Assembly (NCBI RefSeq): GCF_000577895.1
Contig: NZ_HG917868.1
Coordinates: 2,170,001-2,234,000 of the forward strand
Reading direction: 5' to 3'
Origin: Clostridium bornimense
Lineage (GTDB): Bacteria > Bacillota > Clostridia > Clostridiales > Clostridiaceae
Length of the DNA: 64,000 bases
Part shown: in pieces, positions 27,604 through 37,496 of the stretch
How the letters are laid out: each line of letters starts with the position of its first letter
Position numbering within the stretch: position 1 is the first letter of the stretch
The notes under the pieces: model-generated
Databases searched by the model: none
Told to the model about the DNA's origin: nothing
The model's input: the letters and a program-made list of their open reading frames with translations, nothing else
Translations under genes and position numbers: made by a program

Positions 27604-29390
27604 TACTTATCTTCTTTTTCTATTACTTTAATTCCTAATTCTTTTAATTGTTTTTCATCTACCATACCTGGTGCCTCTGTCATAGGACATGCAGCGTTTT
27701 GATTTTTAGGGAATGTTATAACATCTTTTATGTTATCTGTTCCACCTAAGAACATAATCATTCTATCTAAACCAAAAGCTAATCCTCCATGTGGTGGTGG
27801 TCCAAACTTAAATGCTTGTAATAAGAAACCGAACTTTTCTTCTGCTTCTTCATCACTAAAGCCTATTGTATTAAATAACTTTTCTTGTAGCTTTGAATCA
27901 TGAATTCTTATAGATCCTCCACCAAGCTCTTCACCATTAAGAACCATATCGTAAGCTTTCGCTCTTACTTTTAATGGATCAGTAGTTAAAAGTTCTAAAT
28001 CTTCATCCATTGGCATTGTGAATGGATGATGTTCTGCTACATATCTCTTTTCTTCTTCATCATAAGATAATAGTGGGAATTCTGTAACCCATAAGAATTT
28101 GAATTCATCTTTATTCTTAATTAAGTCAAATTCCTTAGCAATATGAAGTCTAAGTGCACCTAATGATTCAACAGCATTTTTATATGCATCTGAAACAATA
28201 AGAACAAGATCTCCATCTTTAGCTCCCATAGCTTCTTTTATTTCATTTGCTTTTTCCTCACTTAAGAATTTAGCTATAGATGACTTAACCCCATCTTCTT
28301 TATATGCAATCCAAATAAGACCTTTTGCTTTATGATCCTTGGCAAAATCAACCAACTTATCAATTTGCTTTCTTCCAAGAGCTGCTCCACCTTCAAAGTT
28401 AATAGCTTTTACAAAACCACCTTCTTCTATATTGCTCTTAAATACAACAAAATCCATATCTGAAACTATATTTGTGATATCATTTATCTCCATACCAAAT
28501 CTTATATCTGGCTTATCACTTCCGTACTTATCCATTGCTTCTTTATAAGGCATTCTCATAAATGGTGTCTTAACATCAACATTTAATACTTCCTTAAACA
28601 CTTTTGATATTAATCCTTCATTTAAAGTCATAACATCATCCATATCTACAAAAGATAACTCCATATCTACTTGAGTAAATTCTGGTTGTCTATTTGCTCT
28701 TAAATCCTCATCTCTGAAACATTTAGCAATTTGATAATATCTATCAAAGCCAGATACCATTAATAATTGCTTAAATAATTGTGGTGATTGTGGTAATGCA
28801 TAAAACTGTCCATTATAATTTCTACTTGGAACAAGATAATCTCTAGCTCCTTCTGGAGTAGATTTTGTTAATATTGGTGTTTCCATTTCTAAGAACCCAT
28901 GGTCACTAAGATAATTTCTAATGATTGAAGTAGTTTTATGTCTTATCACAAATAACTTTTGCATATCTGGTCTTCTAAGATCTAGATATCTATATTTTAA
29001 TCTTATATTTTCTGCCGCATCTAAATCTTCTTTTATATAAATAGGAGGTGTTTCACTTTCAGAGAAAATAACAACTTCTTCCCCCTTAAGTTCTACTTGC
29101 CCTGTAACCATTGAATTGTTTGGTGACTCTCTTCTAACAACTTCTCCTGTTATAGCAACACAATACTCACTTTTTAATGTATCTGCTATAGCAAAAGCTT
29201 CCTTATTTATTTCTTCACCAAAAACAGCTTGAAGTATTCCTTTGATATCTCTTAAATCAATAAATACTAATGAACCTAGATTTCTTTTTCTTTGAACCCA
29301 GCCCATTACTGTTATTCTTTTTCCAATATACTCTTCTGTTACTTCCCCGCACATTACGGTTCTTTTTAACCCATTAATACTCACTGCCAT
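27603..29390 (-). CDS. aspS: Aspartate--tRNA ligase
   Basis: This class IIb aminoacyl-tRNA synthetase charges tRNA-Asp. It has 595 residues: an N-terminal anticodon-binding OB domain (about 1-110), class II motifs (FRDEDLRANRQPEFTQVDME; GLAFGLDRMIMFLGG) and the bacterial GAD insertion (about 290-410). It follows hisS by 16 bases, an arrangement usual in Firmicutes. The start at 29390 follows AGGAGAT. Whether it also charges tRNA-Asn cannot be read from sequence alone. Confidence 0.96.
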   Translation of the reverse strand: MAVSINGLKRTVMCGEVTEEYIGKRITVMGWVQRKRNLGSLVFIDLRDIKGILQAVFGEEINKEAFAIADTLKSEYCVAITGEVVRRESPNNSMVTGQVELKGEEVVIFSESETPPIYIKEDLDAAENIRLKYRYLDLRRPDMQKLFVIRHKTTSIIRNYLSDHGFLEMETPILTKSTPEGARDYLVPSRNYNGQFYALPQSPQLFKQLLMVSGFDRYYQIAKCFRDEDLRANRQPEFTQVDMELSFVDMDDVMTLNEGLISKVFKEVLNVDVKTPFMRMPYKEAMDKYGSDKPDIRFGMEINDITNIVSDMDFVVFKSNIEEGGFVKAINFEGGAALGRKQIDKLVDFAKDHKAKGLIWIAYKEDGVKSSIAKFLSEEKANEIKEAMGAKDGDLVLIVSDAYKNAVESLGALRLHIAKEFDLIKNKDEFKFLWVTEFPLLSYDEEEKRYVAEHHPFTMPMDEDLELLTTDPLKVRAKAYDMVLNGEELGGGSIRIHDSKLQEKLFNTIGFSDEEAEEKFGFLLQAFKFGPPPHGGLAFGLDRMIMFLGGTDNIKDVITFPKNQNAACPMTEAPGMVDEKQLKELGIKVIEKEDK

Positions 29391-29406
29391 TATAATATCT
29401 CCTCTG

Positions 29407-30663
29407 CTATAAACTTTCCTTTATTAACTTTGCAATTGCTTCTATATCATCTAAAGATATATTAGTTATTTCACCATCACTCATTCTCTTGAAATTAGCT
29501 TTTCTTTCCTCTATTTCAGTACTACCTAGAATTACTGTGAAAGCAGCCTTTATCTTATTAGCATATTTCATTTGAGGCTTTAAATTTCTACCTGTAACAT
29601 CAATTTCACAAGCAATACCCTCTCCTCTTAATTTGTTAGCTAATTTTAAAGCTTCCTTTTTACTTTCTAAATCCATAGATCCTACATATAAATGAATGTG
29701 AACAGGCTCAGGAATTTCTATTCCTTCTTCTGATAAAGTAAGAAGTAATCTTTCTATACCCATACCAAACCCTACTGCTGGCATAGTCGGTCCTCCTACT
29801 TCTCCTATTAGTCTATCATATCTTCCCCCACCACAAACAGTTATATCTTTATTAATTATTTCAAAAACTGTTTTTGTATAATAATCTAATCCTCTAACTA
29901 TAAATGGATTTACTGTATATTCCATTCCTAGAGCTTCTAAATATCCTTTTAGTTCTTCAAAATGCTCTTTACATTCATCACAAACATGATCAATTATAAG
30001 TGGTGCATTTTTAGTAATCTCTTTACACTTATCAACTTTACAATCTAAGATTCTAAGAGGATTCTTTTCAAGTCTTGTTAAACAAGTACCACATAAATCA
30101 TCTTTAGAAGAATTTAAATATTCTATAAGTGCTTTATTATATTTTGGTCTACATTTTTCGCAACCTATGTTGTTTATATTAAGCTTTAATCCCTTAATGC
30201 CTAGATTTTTAAATACTGACATTGCAAGAGAAATTATTTCAGCATCCTGAGCTGCATCTTTTGCTCCAAAAACTTCTACACCAAATTGATGATGTTGTCT
30301 AAGTCTACCTTTTTGTACATTTTCGTATCTAAACACTGGTGTAAAATAGTACATCTTAGTTGGCTGTGCTTCATTAAATAAAGAACTTTCTATAAACGCT
30401 CTTACTGCTGGTGATGTACCTTCAGGTTTTAACGTTACACTTCTTCCACCTTTGTCTTCAAAAGTATACATTTCTTTTTGAACTACATCTGTTGTTTCAC
30501 CAACACCTCTTAAAAATAACTCTGTAGATTCAAAAATTGGAGTTCTTATCTCTCTACAACCATAAGTATGGGCAATTTTTCTTAAGTTCTCCTCTAAATA
30601 TTGCCACTTATAAGATTCTGTAGGTAATAAATCTTTAGTACCCTTAGGTGCTTGTATTGCCAT
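29407..30663 (-). CDS. hisS: Histidine--tRNA ligase
   Basis: This is a class II synthetase of 418 residues. Recognised motifs are [10 protein letters not shown] at the N terminus, [20 protein letters not shown] (motif 2), [12 protein letters not shown] (histidine A) and [11 protein letters not shown] (motif 3). A GTG at 30684 would add seven residues upstream. AGGAGG eight bases before the ATG at 30663 fixes the start at MAIQAPKG. It lies between hemZ and aspS in the long operon. Confidence 0.96.
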   Translation of the reverse strand: MAIQAPKGTKDLLPTESYKWQYLEENLRKIAHTYGCREIRTPIFESTELFLRGVGETTDVVQKEMYTFEDKGGRSVTLKPEGTSPAVRAFIESSLFNEAQPTKMYYFTPVFRYENVQKGRLRQHHQFGVEVFGAKDAAQDAEIISLAMSVFKNLGIKGLKLNINNIGCEKCRPKYNKALIEYLNSSKDDLCGTCLTRLEKNPLRILDCKVDKCKEITKNAPLIIDHVCDECKEHFEELKGYLEALGMEYTVNPFIVRGLDYYTKTVFEIINKDITVCGGGRYDRLIGEVGGPTMPAVGFGMGIERLLLTLSEEGIEIPEPVHIHLYVGSMDLESKKEALKLANKLRGEGIACEIDVTGRNLKPQMKYANKIKAAFTVILGSTEIEERKANFKRMSDGEITNISLDDIEAIAKLIKESL

Positions 30664-30677
30664 AAATTTTCCTCCTA

Positions 30678-32099
30678 TCACCATCGCTCATTTAAAAACT
30701 TTTCTTTTCTTAAAATAAGCTCATCTATTCTATTTACATATTCTCTAACATCTTTAAGATTAGGAAATCTCTCTAATCTATTTTCATCATTAAATATTAT
30801 TTTTGATACAGCATCACTACCTATAGCAATGATATTTTGTTTTTCCTCAATCATTTCTATATTGTATATGCCCTCATGTCCTTCTATTGAAAATCCTACA
30901 TTCTCCATATTTCCAACCATATTTTTTTGTCTATACATATAATATGGTTTCATATTTAGCTTTGTTGCTAATTCATTTATCTTTTTATAACTATATAAAA
31001 CTTCTTCCAAATTAGGTTCCGCTGATAACTTACCTTGAAGAATAAGTCTCTCCAAATTGGATCCTTTCTTAATTGAAAGGCCATGAACTGTTATACCTTC
31101 TGGCTTAAGATCTTCTATTGCTTTTACTGTATTATCTATATGACTGCAACCTTCACCAGGAAGCCCAACAATTAAGTCCATATTTATATTATTAAAACCT
31201 AGCTCTCTAGCTAAATTAAACTTATCTACAACATCCTTGGCAGTATGCCCTCTGCCTATAGCTTTTAATGTATCATCATTCATAGTCTGAGGATTTATTG
31301 ATATTCTTGATACATTAAACTTCTTCATAGTTTCTAGTTTTCCTCTAGTTATAGAGTCCGGCCTTCCACATTCTACAGTAAACTCTTTTATAGAATAATC
31401 CTTTATAAAACTATTGTATATATTATTCATCACTAGTTCAAATTCTTTTTCATCAACAGATGTTGGAGTACCTCCACCAAAGTACACTGTCTCTATATTA
31501 AGAGATTTTTTCTTAACATATTCTCTTACAAAATCTATCTCCTTCATTAATGCCTCTAAATAAGGAGATACAAGTTTCTTATTACTTCCTATAGGATTTG
31601 ACGTAAAAGAACAGTATAAACATTTAGTTGGACAAAATGCCATACCTACATATATTGAAATTGTATTCTTATCTTTATTAACAAATTTGATTTCTTTATT
31701 TACTACATCTAAGCAAAGTCTAGTTTTATCTTCTCTAGTAAAATGATATTTTTTCATATAGTCTACTATTTCTTCATCGGAAAGACCTTGTTCTTTTAAA
31801 ATTATAACCTTTTTCGTTGGTCTAATACCTACAATTGTTCCCCATGGTATTTCTACTCCTGTAATCTCTGAAAAGAACTTAAAAATACCATTTCTTATAT
31901 TAGTTTTAACAGGTAAATCTTCTAAAAAGTTATAGACAAAATTCTTCCCCTCTCCTACTATTTCTATGGAGAAGGGATTAACCTTTATATAAAAATTTTC
32001 ATTACTATCTACTACTTCTACTTCGTTATATCCATAAAATATAGCTACTGTATGATAAATCTCATACCTATATGTCTCATCTGATAATTTTATTTTCAT
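30678..32099 (-). CDS. hemZ: Coproporphyrinogen dehydrogenase HemZ-like radical SAM protein
   Basis: This 473-residue radical SAM protein of the HemN/HemZ group carries its cluster motif as [10 protein letters not shown] after an unusual long N-terminal extension (about 165 residues) typical of HemZ. Further conserved parts are [18 protein letters not shown] and GLPGE. The family name implies oxygen-independent coproporphyrinogen oxidation, but many members in organisms with little heme have unproven roles. The ATG follows AGGAG; the upstream gene ends nine bases before. Confidence 0.85.
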   Translation of the reverse strand: MKIKLSDETYRYEIYHTVAIFYGYNEVEVVDSNENFYIKVNPFSIEIVGEGKNFVYNFLEDLPVKTNIRNGIFKFFSEITGVEIPWGTIVGIRPTKKVIILKEQGLSDEEIVDYMKKYHFTREDKTRLCLDVVNKEIKFVNKDKNTISIYVGMAFCPTKCLYCSFTSNPIGSNKKLVSPYLEALMKEIDFVREYVKKKSLNIETVYFGGGTPTSVDEKEFELVMNNIYNSFIKDYSIKEFTVECGRPDSITRGKLETMKKFNVSRISINPQTMNDDTLKAIGRGHTAKDVVDKFNLARELGFNNINMDLIVGLPGEGCSHIDNTVKAIEDLKPEGITVHGLSIKKGSNLERLILQGKLSAEPNLEEVLYSYKKINELATKLNMKPYYMYRQKNMVGNMENVGFSIEGHEGIYNIEMIEEKQNIIAIGSDAVSKIIFNDENRLERFPNLKDVREYVNRIDELILRKEKFLNERW

Positions 32100-32108
32100 T
32101 TTACACTC

Positions 32109-32717
32109 CTAATAATTATAACTATAATGGATTTTTTCCTTTTCAATTGTAGTACTTGGGCCATGACCTGGATATACTAAAGTTTTTCCATCTAATTTTA
32201 ATAATTTTTCTGTTATAGATTTCATAAGCACTCTTCCATCGCCACCTGGCAAATCAAATCTTCCATATGAGCCTTTAAAAATTGTATCACCACTAAACAG
32301 TACATTATCTATTAAGTAGCACACACTTCCATCAGAATGTCCTGGTGTTTCTATAACTCTAAATTTTAAACTATCAAATACTAATTCATCATTTTCCTTT
32401 ACATGTACTACATTATCTCCCATCGGTGCTTCGCCGAAGATGAAATCTCTATTTTCCATTCTTTTATTATCAATAGAACTTATATATACATCAACTTCTG
32501 GAAATAAGCTTATTAAATAATTAACACTAGCACTATGATCTACATGTCCATGAGTAAGCAAAATCCCTTTTAATTTTACATTTGTATCTTTCAAAAGTTT
32601 ATTAACTCCCTCAGCAGATTCTCCTGGATCTATAATAATTCCATTTAATGATTCACTATCATAAACAACATAGCAATTAGTCTGATATGCCCCTAAAGCG
32701 CTAAATTTAATTTCCAT
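32109..32717 (-). CDS. Metallo-beta-lactamase fold hydrolase (glyoxalase II-like)
   Basis: This 202-residue hydrolase has the metal-binding motif THGHVDHSAS (about residues 55-64), the later histidines in TPGHSDGS and YPGHGPST, and the bridging aspartate in LFSGDTIF. The family includes hydroxyacylglutathione hydrolase-like enzymes; with no glutathione expected in Clostridium the true thioester substrate is unknown. It lies between dtd and hemZ. The ATG at 32717 has AGGAGTGAGG upstream. Confidence 0.85.
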   Translation of the reverse strand: MEIKFSALGAYQTNCYVVYDSESLNGIIIDPGESAEGVNKLLKDTNVKLKGILLTHGHVDHSASVNYLISLFPEVDVYISSIDNKRMENRDFIFGEAPMGDNVVHVKENDELVFDSLKFRVIETPGHSDGSVCYLIDNVLFSGDTIFKGSYGRFDLPGGDGRVLMKSITEKLLKLDGKTLVYPGHGPSTTIEKEKIHYSYNY

Positions 32718-32729
32718 TAATCCTCACTC

Positions 32730-33179
32730 CTAAAAATCTTTCTTCGATTCTAGAATAAGTGTGACAGGACCATCATTCTCTATAGAAACTTTCATATCTG
32801 CCCCGAATATCCCTGCCTCAACCTTAATACCCTCTTTTTTTATTTCTTCTAAAAATTTATTATATAATATTTCTGCTTCATTACCACCAAGAGCTGCCAT
32901 AAAATTAGGTCTTCTTCCTTTTCTACAATCTCCATATAAAGTGAATTGAGAAATAATTAATAATTCTCCACCTACATCTTTTAAAGATAAATTCATTTTA
33001 TCATTTTCATCTTGAAAAACTCTTAAGTTAATAATTTTATCTTTTATATATTTTATATCTTCTTCTCCATCATCTTTACTAATGCCTAAAAGTACATTAA
33101 ATCCTCTTTCAATGGATCCAACCACTTCACCATTTACCGTGACTTTTGAAGAAGTAACCCTTTGTACTACTGCTCTCAT
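32730..33179 (-). CDS. dtd: D-aminoacyl-tRNA deacylase
   Basis: This small proofreading enzyme (149 residues) removes D-amino acids from tRNA. The family opening [20 protein letters not shown] and the active-site motifs [17 protein letters not shown] and [11 protein letters not shown] (GP dipeptide) are present. It lies between relA and the metallo-hydrolase in the same operon as hisS and aspS, a common arrangement for a translation-quality gene. Confidence 0.95.
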   Translation of the reverse strand: MRAVVQRVTSSKVTVNGEVVGSIERGFNVLLGISKDDGEEDIKYIKDKIINLRVFQDENDKMNLSLKDVGGELLIISQFTLYGDCRKGRRPNFMAALGGNEAEILYNKFLEEIKKEGIKVEAGIFGADMKVSIENDGPVTLILESKKDF

Positions 33180-33188
33180 ATTATCACC

Positions 33189-35357
33189 TTAATTATTAGT
33201 TCTAAATACTTTATATATTCCTCTAATATTCTTTATCTTTTTGATAAGATCATTTAATGTTTTAACATCTGCTACTCTTATCTTTAAATTAATCTGAGCT
33301 TCATCTTCCTTAGAAGTTTTTGCATTAATACCTTCTACAGAAGTTTTGGTCTCTGATATTACTTTCATAACATCATTCAATAAACCAAATCTATCGTCTC
33401 CCCTTATATCTATTTCTGCAACAAATTCTTCAGAAATAGTTCCACTCCACTCTACTTCTACAACTCTGGATGGATCAGTATTAATAAGAGAAAATAGATT
33501 TCTGCAATCTTTTCTATGAACTGATACCCCTCTACCCTTTGTTATATATCCCAGAACTTCATCACCCGGTACAGGATTGCAACATTTTGCATACCTTACA
33601 TAAATATCAGTTTCTCCTTTAACCACAATTCCATAGCTAGAAGATTTTTTAGTCTTATTCTTATTTTTTGTTATAGATTCTTTTACTTCATCTACTGTAA
33701 GATTAGTTTCCGGTTTTCTAACTTCTATAAGCTTCGTTATTACATTTGCTGCAATTATATTTCCAATTCCAACTGCTACTTCTAAGTCTTCTATATTGTT
33801 AAAATTATATTTTCTAAATAATTTTTCTAATATATCACTTTTAGCAACTTCACCAAAATTATGGCCTTGTCTTTTCGCTTCTCTTTCTAAAAGTTCTTTA
33901 CCTTTTAATATATTTTCTTCTCTTTTTTGTTTCTTAAACCAAGCCCTTATCTTAGTTTTTGCTTGATTTGACTTTACAGTACTAAGCCAATCAATGTTAG
34001 GGCCTTTCTCTATAGACGATGTTAATATTTCTACTATTTCCCCAGTCTTAAGTTCATAATCTAAAGAAACAATTCTTCCATTAACCTTAGCCCCTATACA
34101 CCTATTACCTACATCAGTATGTATTCTATAAGCTAAATCAATTGGAGTAGCTCCATGTGGAAGATTTATAACCTTTCCTCTAGGTGTAAATACAAACACT
34201 TCATCAGAAAATAAATCTATTTTAAAATTCTCCATAAACTCTTTTGGATTTTCTTCTTCTCTTTGCCACTCAATAACTTCCCTTATCCATGCAAGTTTTG
34301 ATTGAAGATCTGATTCTTTAATATTAGTAGTACCTTCTTTATATTGCCAATGAGCTGCAATACCATATTCAGCAGTTTTATGCATTTCAAATGTTCTTAT
34401 TTGTATTTCAAAAGGCTTACCGTCTTTAGCTAGTACTGTTGTATGCAATGATTGATACATATTTGGTTTAGGCATAGCTATATAATCTTTAAATCTACCT
34501 GGAATAGGTTTATATAGTGTATGAACCATACCTAAAACAGCATAACAATCTTTTATACTATTGACAATAATTCTAAAAGCCATTAAATCAAATACTTCAT
34601 CAATATTTTTACCCTTAGTGACCATTTTTTTATAAATTGAATAGAAATGTTTCGGTCTTCCATCAATCTCTGCATTAATTCCTGCATTATCAAGTATTTC
34701 TGATACTTCTTTTAAAATCTCTTTTATATCCGCTTCTCTTTCTGTCCTTTTAGCAGCAATTTTATCTACTAAGTCATAATATTCTTCTGGATTTAAATAT
34801 CTAAATGATAAATCTTCCAATTCCCACTTTATCTTTGATATACCTAATCTATGTGCTAGAGGTGCATAGATATCTAATGTTTCCTTAGCTTTCTCTTTTT
34901 GCTTCTTTTCTGGCATATATTTTAGCGTTCTCATATTATGCAATCTATCTGCTAACTTGATTAATATTACTCTTATATCTTTTGTCATAGCAAGTAACAT
35001 TTTTCTTACATTATTAGCCTGTTCTTCCTCTTTAGTTTGGAATTTTATTTTTCCAAGCTTAGTTACTCCATCTACTAAATTAGCAACTTCTATAGAAAAC
35101 TTTTCTGCCACATCATCATATGTATATTTAGTATCTTCTATAACATCATGAATAAGTCCCGCAATAATAGTTGACGTATCAAGGCCCATTTCTGTAAGAA
35201 TACATGCTACTTCAACTGGATGAATTATATAGTCTTCTCCGGATTCCCTTTTTTGACCTGAGTGAGCAGTTTCTGCAAAATAAAAAGCTTTTTCAACCAT
35301 TTTCTTATCAATAGATGTATTGTTTTCATCTATTTTCTCTAGCAACTTATCCAACAT
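33189..35357 (-). CDS. relA: Bifunctional (p)ppGpp synthetase/hydrolase
   Basis: This 722-residue Rel protein makes and degrades the alarmone (p)ppGpp. Domains in order: HD hydrolase (about 1-200, HSGQKRESGEDYIIHPVEVA and LIHDVIEDT intact), synthetase (about 225-350, RPKHFYSIYKKM), TGS (about 385-450, VFVFTPRGKVINLPHGATP), a zinc-finger-like region with YAKCCNPVPGDE, and a C-terminal ACT domain. The intact HD residues predict both activities. The ATG at 35357 has AGGAGAATG upstream. Confidence 0.96.
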   Translation of the reverse strand: MLDKLLEKIDENNTSIDKKMVEKAFYFAETAHSGQKRESGEDYIIHPVEVACILTEMGLDTSTIIAGLIHDVIEDTKYTYDDVAEKFSIEVANLVDGVTKLGKIKFQTKEEEQANNVRKMLLAMTKDIRVILIKLADRLHNMRTLKYMPEKKQKEKAKETLDIYAPLAHRLGISKIKWELEDLSFRYLNPEEYYDLVDKIAAKRTEREADIKEILKEVSEILDNAGINAEIDGRPKHFYSIYKKMVTKGKNIDEVFDLMAFRIIVNSIKDCYAVLGMVHTLYKPIPGRFKDYIAMPKPNMYQSLHTTVLAKDGKPFEIQIRTFEMHKTAEYGIAAHWQYKEGTTNIKESDLQSKLAWIREVIEWQREEENPKEFMENFKIDLFSDEVFVFTPRGKVINLPHGATPIDLAYRIHTDVGNRCIGAKVNGRIVSLDYELKTGEIVEILTSSIEKGPNIDWLSTVKSNQAKTKIRAWFKKQKREENILKGKELLEREAKRQGHNFGEVAKSDILEKLFRKYNFNNIEDLEVAVGIGNIIAANVITKLIEVRKPETNLTVDEVKESITKNKNKTKKSSSYGIVVKGETDIYVRYAKCCNPVPGDEVLGYITKGRGVSVHRKDCRNLFSLINTDPSRVVEVEWSGTISEEFVAEIDIRGDDRFGLLNDVMKVISETKTSVEGINAKTSKEDEAQINLKIRVADVKTLNDLIKKIKNIRGIYKVFRTNN

Positions 35358-35380
35358 ATCATCATTCTCCTAAAATCAAA

Positions 35381-35402
35381 GGCTGGTCTTTTAAAACCAG
35401 CC
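35381..35402 (-). terminator. Hairpin between apt and relA
   Basis: GGCTGGT/ACCAGCC pair around a TTTTAAAA centre. On the minus strand TTTGATTTT follows. It sits about 105 bp beyond the apt stop and 25 bp before the relA start, so it may terminate or attenuate transcription into relA. Confidence 0.65.
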
Positions 35403-35505
35403 AAATATTTTTATTATCATTATATAATAGTATATATATTTTTGCAATTTTTATTTTGTATATATTAACATATAAATTAAAACTGATTTTTTCTATCAAA
35501 AATAA

Positions 35506-36024
35506 TTAAAATTCATATTTTATTAATGACTCTACATTATACTCTTTAAACTTTTCTCTTCCTTTTAATCCAGTAAGTTCTATAGTAAAGTTAATTGATA
35601 CTACTTCTCCACCTAACTCTTCTACTAATTTAACTACAGATGATAATGTTCCCCCTGTTGCTAATAAGTCATCAACAATTGCAACTTTTTGACCTGGCTT
35701 TATTGAATCTTTATGTATAGCTAATGTATCACTGCCATATTCTAAACTATATGATGTTTCTATTGTTTCTGCCGGTAATTTACCAGGTTTTCTTACAGGA
35801 ACAAAGCCTGCTCCTAAAGCATACGCTACTGGAACTCCAAAAATGAATCCTCTAGCTTCAGGTCCTACTACAATATCCACATTTTTTTCTCTTAGACTTT
35901 CAGCCATTTTATCAATAGAATATTTTAATGCCTCTCCATCTTGCAACAAAGTAGTTATATCTTTAAACGATATTCCTTCTTTTGGGAAATCTTCTATAAC
36001 CCTGATTTTGCTTTTTAAATCCAT
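35506..36024 (-). CDS. apt: Adenine phosphoribosyltransferase
   Basis: This purine-salvage enzyme converts adenine and PRPP to AMP. It has 172 residues. The PRPP-binding motif is [13 protein letters not shown], and the N-terminal [15 protein letters not shown] and GPEARGF are typical. The ATG at 36024 has AAGGAG upstream and lies 11 bases after the truncated recJ-like gene. The classic recJ-apt-relA order is retained even though recJ is reduced. Confidence 0.96.
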   Translation of the reverse strand: MDLKSKIRVIEDFPKEGISFKDITTLLQDGEALKYSIDKMAESLREKNVDIVVGPEARGFIFGVPVAYALGAGFVPVRKPGKLPAETIETSYSLEYGSDTLAIHKDSIKPGQKVAIVDDLLATGGTLSSVVKLVEELGGEVVSINFTIELTGLKGREKFKEYNVESLIKYEF

Positions 36025-36035
36025 ATTGATTCTCC

Positions 36036-36914
36036 TTACCTACAATAATTTTTATTTATTCTAACTTCTTTAATAAGATATTTAGCAATTTGACTAGCTC
36101 TATCTTGATCCTCCGTAGTAAACAGCTCCACAGCTATACGCGCATCATCCATTCTTCCTATTGCATTAATTCTCGGAATTACAGTAAAAGCTAATTTATA
36201 TGCTGCAGCTTCATTTATGTCAAATACATTATTCTCTTTAATAAGAGCTTTTATTCCATGATTCTTTGTATTACATAAATGTTGTATACCACGCTCTACT
36301 ATAGTCTTATTTTCATTTATTATTGGAGTATCTGAAGAAATAGTTCCAAGCATACATAAATCTAAGTATTTATAAGCACATTTTGCCTTATACTCCATAG
36401 ATATTGCCATAGCAAGCTTATATGCTATCCCTGCACCACTTAATTCTTTAAATGGATAACCACAACTACTTTGTTTAGGATTTAGTACATATGTATCAGG
36501 AATTAACCCTTGGCATTTTCTATGATCTGTGACTATAACATCAATCCCTAACTCTTTGCAATGTTCTATTGCTGAATATGAATTTATTCCACAACCTACT
36601 GTTATAATGAGATTGGCCCCTAAAAACTTTATATGATTTTTTACAACTTCATAGGACAATTCTCTCTCATCCATAATATTCTCTGGAATAAAATATTCTA
36701 CATCTGCATTAAGATATTTAAGTAAAAGCAATAATAAAGAAACTGCTGTTATTCCATCTACATCATAATATCCATAAATAACTATCTTTTCCCTATTGTT
36801 TATAGCTCTAGATAGTCGTTCTACAGACTCACTCATATTTTTCATCAAATATGGATTATATTCAATTTGGCCTATTTCATTCATTCCTTGTTGTTTTCTC
36901 AAAACATACTCCAT
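36036..36914 (-). CDS. Truncated, catalytically degenerate RecJ-like DHH domain protein
   Basis: This 292-residue protein matches the DHH domain of single-strand exonuclease RecJ. It stops right after the NAIGRMDDA motif, so the DHHA1 and OB parts are missing; RecJ is normally about 570 residues or more. Motif I reads GYYDVDG, retaining two metal-binding aspartates (D51, D53). The motif III aspartate is G107 (TVGCG), DHH is D130-H131-R132, and the GTIAD aspartate is replaced by Ser. Nuclease activity is therefore unlikely. The frame is intact, with GGAGG eight bases before the ATG (36914) and a good promoter, so a non-catalytic role is possible. Confidence 0.85.
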   Translation of the reverse strand: MEYVLRKQQGMNEIGQIEYNPYLMKNMSESVERLSRAINNREKIVIYGYYDVDGITAVSLLLLLLKYLNADVEYFIPENIMDERELSYEVVKNHIKFLGANLIITVGCGINSYSAIEHCKELGIDVIVTDHRKCQGLIPDTYVLNPKQSSCGYPFKELSGAGIAYKLAMAISMEYKAKCAYKYLDLCMLGTISSDTPIINENKTIVERGIQHLCNTKNHGIKALIKENNVFDINEAAAYKLAFTVIPRINAIGRMDDARIAVELFTTEDQDRASQIAKYLIKEVRINKNYCR

Positions 36915-36947
36915 ACTGTTAACCTCCAAAATAGTCAAAGCAAATAT

Positions 36948-36976
36948 ATTATAGCTTTAAAAGAATGTTTTGACAA
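36948..36976 (-). promoter_or_regulatory. Promoter of the recJ-like/apt/relA operon
   Basis: On the minus strand TTGTCA (36971-36976) and TATAAT (36948-36953) are separated by 17 bases. This is a near-consensus vegetative promoter 34 bp before the recJ-like start codon. A 17-bp palindrome (AGTACAAA/TTTGTACT, 37025-37041) lies about 50 bp upstream and could be an operator. Confidence 0.75.
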
Positions 36977-37070
36977 ATATTTTTTATAATTAAGCCTTAT
37001 CATTTATATATTTTATAAAATACTAGTACAAATTTTGTACTTTCTTATATAATTAACAATTCACATTTAT

Positions 37071-37446
37071 GGCACAAGTTAGAAGGCACAAGTAATGTTA
37101 ATTTTCCTCCGAAGAAGGAAAATATTATAGTCCTACTGACAGCAAATATAATTCGCAATTCACATTTCTTAATTATATTTATATATTTAGCGCATATATA
37201 AATCTATTATACTTAAGTGTTGTTTTTATACTTACTATAACTCCATAAGCTTTAGTCCAAGCTACATGAAAGCACAGCTTTCATTAGCCCTCCCTGTAAT
37301 AGTTTTGTATTAAATATAACTACCTTAAGAAAACTAATCCAACTCTATACCCATAACTTATGCACTTACAATTCAAGAAATTCTTACAGAATTTCTTCCA
37401 TACCTGTGCCTTGTGCCTTCACACCTGTGCCCTGCCACTTGTGTCC
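37071..37446 (+). repeat. Intergenic modular repeat, copy 4
   Basis: This lies between the recJ-like promoter region and the secF terminator. Left end GGCACAAG...GGCACAAG; first palindrome at 37099-37122 (AATTTTCCTCC..GGAAAATATT, then TATAGTCCT); AATTCGCAATTCACA; TTATACTTAAGTGTTGTT (37207-37224); palindrome ATGAAAGC/GCTTTCAT (37266-37284); palindrome GAAATTCT/AGAATTTC (37377-37395); right end CTGTGCCTTGTGCC repeated. Both inner palindromes differ in sequence from other copies yet keep full pairing. Confidence 0.8.
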
Positions 37447-37447
37447 T

Positions 37448-37487
37448 AAAAAAAGACTGTGCATAACAATATTTGTATGCACAGTCT
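37448..37487 (-). terminator. Intrinsic terminator of secDF
   Basis: On the minus strand a 12-bp perfect stem, AGACTGTGCATA with its complement, is followed by seven T. It lies ten bases past the secF stop and abuts repeat copy 4. Confidence 0.92.
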
Positions 37488-37496
37488 CAATGTCAT

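Noticed and set aside
29391-30662. Possible T-box leader before hisS or aspS
   Set aside because: Both genes lie within a tight operon with gaps of 14-16 bases, leaving no room for a T-box.
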